The notes under the pieces: model-generated
Databases searched by the model: none
The model's input: the letters and a program-made list of their open reading frames with translations, nothing else
Told to the model about the DNA's origin: nothing
Assembly (NCBI GenBank): GCA_963921425.1
Contig: OY992840.1
Location: forward strand, 10,294,501 to 10,358,500
DNA: 64,000 nucleotides
From: Dryas octopetala
Taxonomy: Eukaryota; Streptophyta; Magnoliopsida; Rosales; Rosaceae
Reading direction: 5' to 3'
Program-made: the position numbers and the translations under genes
Part shown: positions 60,365 to 64,000 of the stretch, in pieces
How the letters are laid out: every line of letters begins with the position of its first letter
Position numbering within the stretch: the stretch's first letter is position 1

Positions 60365-60774
60365 GAGGGCCCTTCCAATAAGGGATCCCTCATTTAGTGT
60401 TAAATGAGGGATCACCTTGTGGGGCCCACACGAGTCGTTTTATATTAATCCGAACCGTTGATTTTTTACATCTTCATTGATAGATCATCCATGCAAAAAA
60501 TCAGCCAAATCGGAAATCGTTTACCCGTTCGATCAAGTGGTCAAAGTTTAGGTGTTTATAGAGGAATTTGTTGTTCGTCCATTTGTTTTAAACTTTGACC
60601 GCTTAAACAAACGGGTAAACAATTTCCGATTTGGCTGATTTTTTGCAGAGATGATCTATCAATGGAGATGTAAAAAATGGACGGTTCGGATTAACACAAA
60701 ACGACCCGTGTGGGCCACACAGGGTGATCCCTCATTTAACACTAAATGAGAGATCCCTTATTGGAAGGGCCCTC
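60365..60774. mobile_element. Foldback MITE, copy 1 of a pair
   Basis: 410 bp, almost a full-length palindrome: gagggcccttccaataaggg at the left is mirrored by cccttattggaagggccctc at the right. The arms share cctcatttagtgttaaatga, cacacgagtcgtttt, aaatcggaaatcg and gatgatctatcaatggagat or their complements. It sits against a TA microsatellite. No coding capacity. Confidence 0.92.
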
Positions 60775-61183
60775 TACAGGCTCCTTCTATTGAGGTATAC
60801 TTCAACTTATTTATGTTGAGGTATACCCTATTGGGGCCCACACGAGTCGTTTTGTGTTGATCCGAACCATTCAATTTTTACATCTCCATTGATTGATCAT
60901 CATTGTAAAAAATTAACCAAATCGGAAATCATTTACCTATCTAACTTTGATCAAATAAATGGACGAACCAACTATTTTCGATGAAACCGTTCATTTGTTT
61001 GATCAAAGTTAGATAGACAAATGATTTCCGATTTGGCTAATTTTTTGCAAGGATGATCTATCAATGGAGATGTAAAAATTGAATGGTTTGGATCGACACA
61101 AGACGACTCGTGTGGGCTTCAACAAGGTCATACCTCAACATAACTAAGTTGAGGTATACCTCAATAGGAGTCTAGGGCCCTCT
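60775..61183. mobile_element. Foldback MITE, copy 2 of a pair
   Basis: Core 60781-61170, ends ctccttctattgaggtatac and, read from the right, ctcctattgaggtatacct. The interior matches copy 1 (cccacacgagtcgttttgtg, aaatcggaaatcatttac, gatgatctatcaatggagat) but the outer arms differ. Both copies share a gagggccct boundary, and copy 2 is followed by a TA microsatellite at about 61184-61202. Confidence 0.9.
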
Positions 61184-61202
61184 ATATATATATATATATA
61201 TA

Positions 61203-62132
61203 CAACTGTCATTGCACATATTGCATTGACAGATAGTCCTGCTAAGTGGGAATGAAGTTGGACTCAAGATATCTATATAACCACAGTTCTCTCAATGATT
61301 TGTAAACAAGGGCCCCTACCTTCATGATCAACACGTAATTCTGTTCCCCACAGATAATATTAATATTAATGAGCATCACTTAAATTAGAGTGCGTACGTA
61401 ATTTCATATATATAAGATAATTACTGTTATTGTCTTTATTGTGGCGTAGAATAAACCCTTTATTAATTTACTCTTTTTTTTCTTTGCTTGAACATTGATA
61501 ACTTACTCTACGAATCAAGAATTAATACTTAATTATATGATAGTCCCATTTTGACATTTTGTGTGAAGATATCTTTTTTTTTTTTTTTTAGTAACCGAGG
61601 GTGTCCTCAATCTGTAACTTGTTTTTCTTATGCCCAAATGATTATATTAAAATTTAAAACTTCAAATCTATTAATTAGGTTATGTGATTGGTTCAGCAGT
61701 TACTATCAGAGGTTGTACTGTTGACCATAAAATCAAATATAATGATCTTTACGACTTTACCTCATTTTATTAAATTTTATTCATCAAATAACGTTATTTT
61801 ATATATCTCATTTTTTTTAACAAGAGATTAATTTATGTACTGACACATTTTAGTATTTTTCAATATACAATGTCTTTAATTATTTGCTTTGTTTTCTGAA
61901 TGTGAGACCCATAATAGATCCAATTCAATATGCAACCCATGTCCCTCTCAGCAAATCAACATTCCCACATGTGAATGTAGTGAGGCATTTCTTTAATTAG
62001 TCTCCAAATGTACAGTGGTGACTTGAAAATTAACAATTAATTAAGCTCTGAATTGCAGCTAGTGAGGTCACTCCTTATATCACCATGCCAGTAAAAAATG
62101 CACAAAATCTTGAATCCCTAGACCCAGCAAAG

Positions 62133-62163
<31 letters not shown>

Positions 62164-62279
62164 TCCTCAAAGGACGTACACATCTTAATTTCTAATTAAT
62201 TTTAAAGAGAGACAGAGGTGTAAAGTACTCGTGGACACACCTAAACAGATATTGGAGAAGAAGATTTGAAGCTTTAAAC
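61203..62279. other. Upstream region of the bHLH gene
   Basis: AT-rich, with a TA microsatellite at about 62139-62163 roughly 120 bp before the bHLH start codon, which could serve as or hide the TATA region. No other gene seen. Confidence 0.45.
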
Positions 62280-63392
62280 ATGGATTATATTCCCTCCATA
62301 TTCCAATTTGACCAAGCTTTAGAACAAGATGATCTATTGCAGTACTCTTGCATTCCCTGGCTTGAACACACAATCCAAGACAATTATCAGCTCCCACTGA
62401 CTCCCTCTCAGGATGGTCGTGACCTCTCTAATTGCAAGCCAAACTTTTGTCAGAAGCGTAAAGTATCAATCACTTTTGGTGATCAAATTGATGATCAACC
62501 CCCCAAGGAGAACAAGAAGGTCAAGAAGATCATGCATAGAGATATTGAAAGACAAAGAAGACAAGAAATGGCTACCCTTTATGCATCTCTACGATCCCAA
62601 CTCCCTGTTGAATATCTCAAGGTACAATTTCCTCCAATATCATGTCAAATTTTGATATAAACTATTAGGGAATGAGCTAGAACCCTACAATATTCAGATA
62701 CGATTCCAAAAGTTCTGATTTACAATATTACATATAAGATACCAGACTGTATGAATTTTAATATTTGTGAATGAGAATCGTATTCTAAGGGTTTTGAGTC
62801 TTTTGACTTACCAAAATTTTTTTATATCCTCCAGTTTTGGGTTTGAGATTAGCATTTTGATATATCATGTACTTCAGGGAAAGAGGTCTATATCCGATCA
62901 TGTGCACCAGGCAGCAAATTACATAAAACATCTACAAAACAATATTCAAGAGCTGCATGATAAGAAGGATGAACTGAAAAGATCGTGCAATAATCCATGC
63001 TCTCTGAGTAATAGTACTCCTGCAGTACCCGAAAATTCACAATGTCCGGTGTCGGATTCTGTGGTGGTTAGACCTTGCAGGGCAGGAGTGGAGGTGGTTG
63101 TGAATACTCCCTTGAATCAAGAGCTTCCTCTTTCAAGAGTGCTCCGCATTCTTATTGGAGAAGGCCTTGGTATAGTGAGCTGCATCTCAACACAAGTAAA
63201 TGAAAGGTTACTTCACACGATTGAATCTGAGGTATGTTGTAATCGAATATATGCCTTGTTACATATCAACCTTAATTACTTAGGGATTCGACCACAATTT
63301 CTTTTCTCTTGATTAATTAGGTAATATTTTCTTGTCAAATATCTGATATATTATATTGTCAGACGTTTGTACCAGCTGATTTATTTGAGTGA
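62280..63392 (+). CDS. bHLH transcription factor, bHLH118/bHLH36-like, last exon cut by a MITE
   Basis: Exons 62280-62621, 62878-63231 and, by inference, 63363-63392 give about 241 residues. The basic region and first helix are RDIERQRRQEMATLYASLRS, the loop and second helix run through KGKRSISDHVHQAANYIKHL, and an ACT-like C-terminal part follows (VEVVVNTPLNQELPLSRVLR). HRDIERQRRQE has the Glu and Arg residues expected of E-box binders and is characteristic of the plant subgroup with bHLH36, 118, 120, 125 and 126. The first two exons are secure. The third is inferred from an acceptor-like ttgtcag at 63356-63362 in the right phase; it reads nine codons, then meets a TGA made by the MITE at 63391. 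Without the MITE the frame would run 15 codons further to a TAA at 63991. Nuclear; targets unknown. Confidence 0.85.
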
Positions 63393-63937
63393 GAAAATTA
63401 CAGATTTAGTCCAGTTATTTTATACTAGTTCAATTTTGGTCCACAATCTTTTTTAAGTTCTGTTTTGGTCCACTAATTGTTTGACTTGTTCAATAAAGGT
63501 CCAGATTTGTTTTCTCAAATTTGGCCTGCTTTTTACCCTATCAAATCTCACCCAAATTCAGCAAATATATACTTGTTTTAAAGCTATGCATTTCTTCTTT
63601 ACAACCATATAAAGATCATTCAAATTGGAGTTCTAAAACTCAAGATAATTGACCCTAAAGTAGGGTACCTAAAACTGCCAATTTTTCAAATTTCACCAAA
63701 TCTCAATTCTCTTAGATTATAATACTCCAAATTTGTTTTTATGACTAAGAAATGATGAAATATAACTTATACTTCAATTATAATTGAAGAAAACACAACC
63801 CAAAAGATTTAAAGTCACAAATCTGGACCTTTATTGAACAAATGAAACAATTAGTGGACCAAAACAGAACTTAAAAAAGATCGTGGACCAAAATTGAACT
63901 AGGTATAAAATAAGTGGACCAAATCTGTAATTTCCTC
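63391..63937. mobile_element. Mutator-type foldback MITE in the bHLH gene
   Basis: 547 bp with ends gagaaaattacagattt and, read from the right, gaggaaattacagattt, and an exact 9-bp target duplication, tatttgagt, at 63382-63390 and 63938-63946. The arms repeat ttttggtccac and its complement gtggaccaaaa several times. Both ends and flanks are clear. No coding capacity. Confidence 0.93.
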
Positions 63938-64000
63938 TATTTGAGTCATTGATCGACCACATTGTCTGGCAAAGAAACGTTACCTTGTGTTAATTATATA

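Overview
This is plant nuclear DNA from a eudicot. GT-AG introns split most genes, the products are typical of plants (chloroplast Nudix hydrolase, plastid/cytosol copper chaperone, P69-type subtilases, a CYP76-like P450, an Ib(1)-type bHLH), and the AT-rich gaps are full of MITEs. The gene content suggests a rosid, perhaps Rosaceae, but no single feature fixes the species.

Layout. 1-3.2 kb holds a decayed Copia-like LTR remnant. 3.37-9.37 kb is a nest: a non-autonomous Mutator-like element with a 9-bp target duplication, whose right inverted repeat was hit by a nearly whole 5.1-kb hAT transposon with an exact 8-bp target duplication. 9.4-16.6 kb holds two copies of a NUDT14-like gene, the left one dead and the right one intact with seven exons, with a dead CYP76-like P450 between them. 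The copper chaperone for SOD (CCS, six exons, minus strand) follows at 17.1-20.0 kb.

21.4-44.2 kb is a subtilase cluster of the tomato P69 type, all intronless. Two genes are intact (24050-26326 minus; 41884-44151 plus), two are full-length but frameshifted (32019-34314; 37672-39938), and there are at least two relics (21405-22197, a head-to-head chimera; about 40790-40985). One subtilase promoter has been copied without its gene (28805-29211). A nuclear insert of plastid 23S rRNA lies at about 40443-40585. CACTA, Tourist and Mutator-type MITEs lie between and beside these genes, and several junctions show short microhomology.

44.8-52.8 kb carries two minus-strand housekeeping-type genes: a small SHG1/BOD1-like protein (three exons) and a YTH-domain RNA reader (eight coding exons plus a probable 5' UTR exon). 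53-61.2 kb is gene-poor. It holds a second, 3.8-kb member of the same hAT family with its interior replaced by minisatellites and unrelated sequence, and three foldback MITEs of one family. The window ends in a bHLH transcription factor gene (from 62280) whose inferred last exon is interrupted by a Mutator-type MITE that supplies an early stop codon.

No operon-like or wholly new system is evident. The most informative signals are the transposon nests whose order can be read from their target duplications, the rearranged subtilase cluster, and the MITE in the bHLH gene. All exon boundaries were inferred from reading frame, splice consensus and remembered family sequence, with no transcript or database support.
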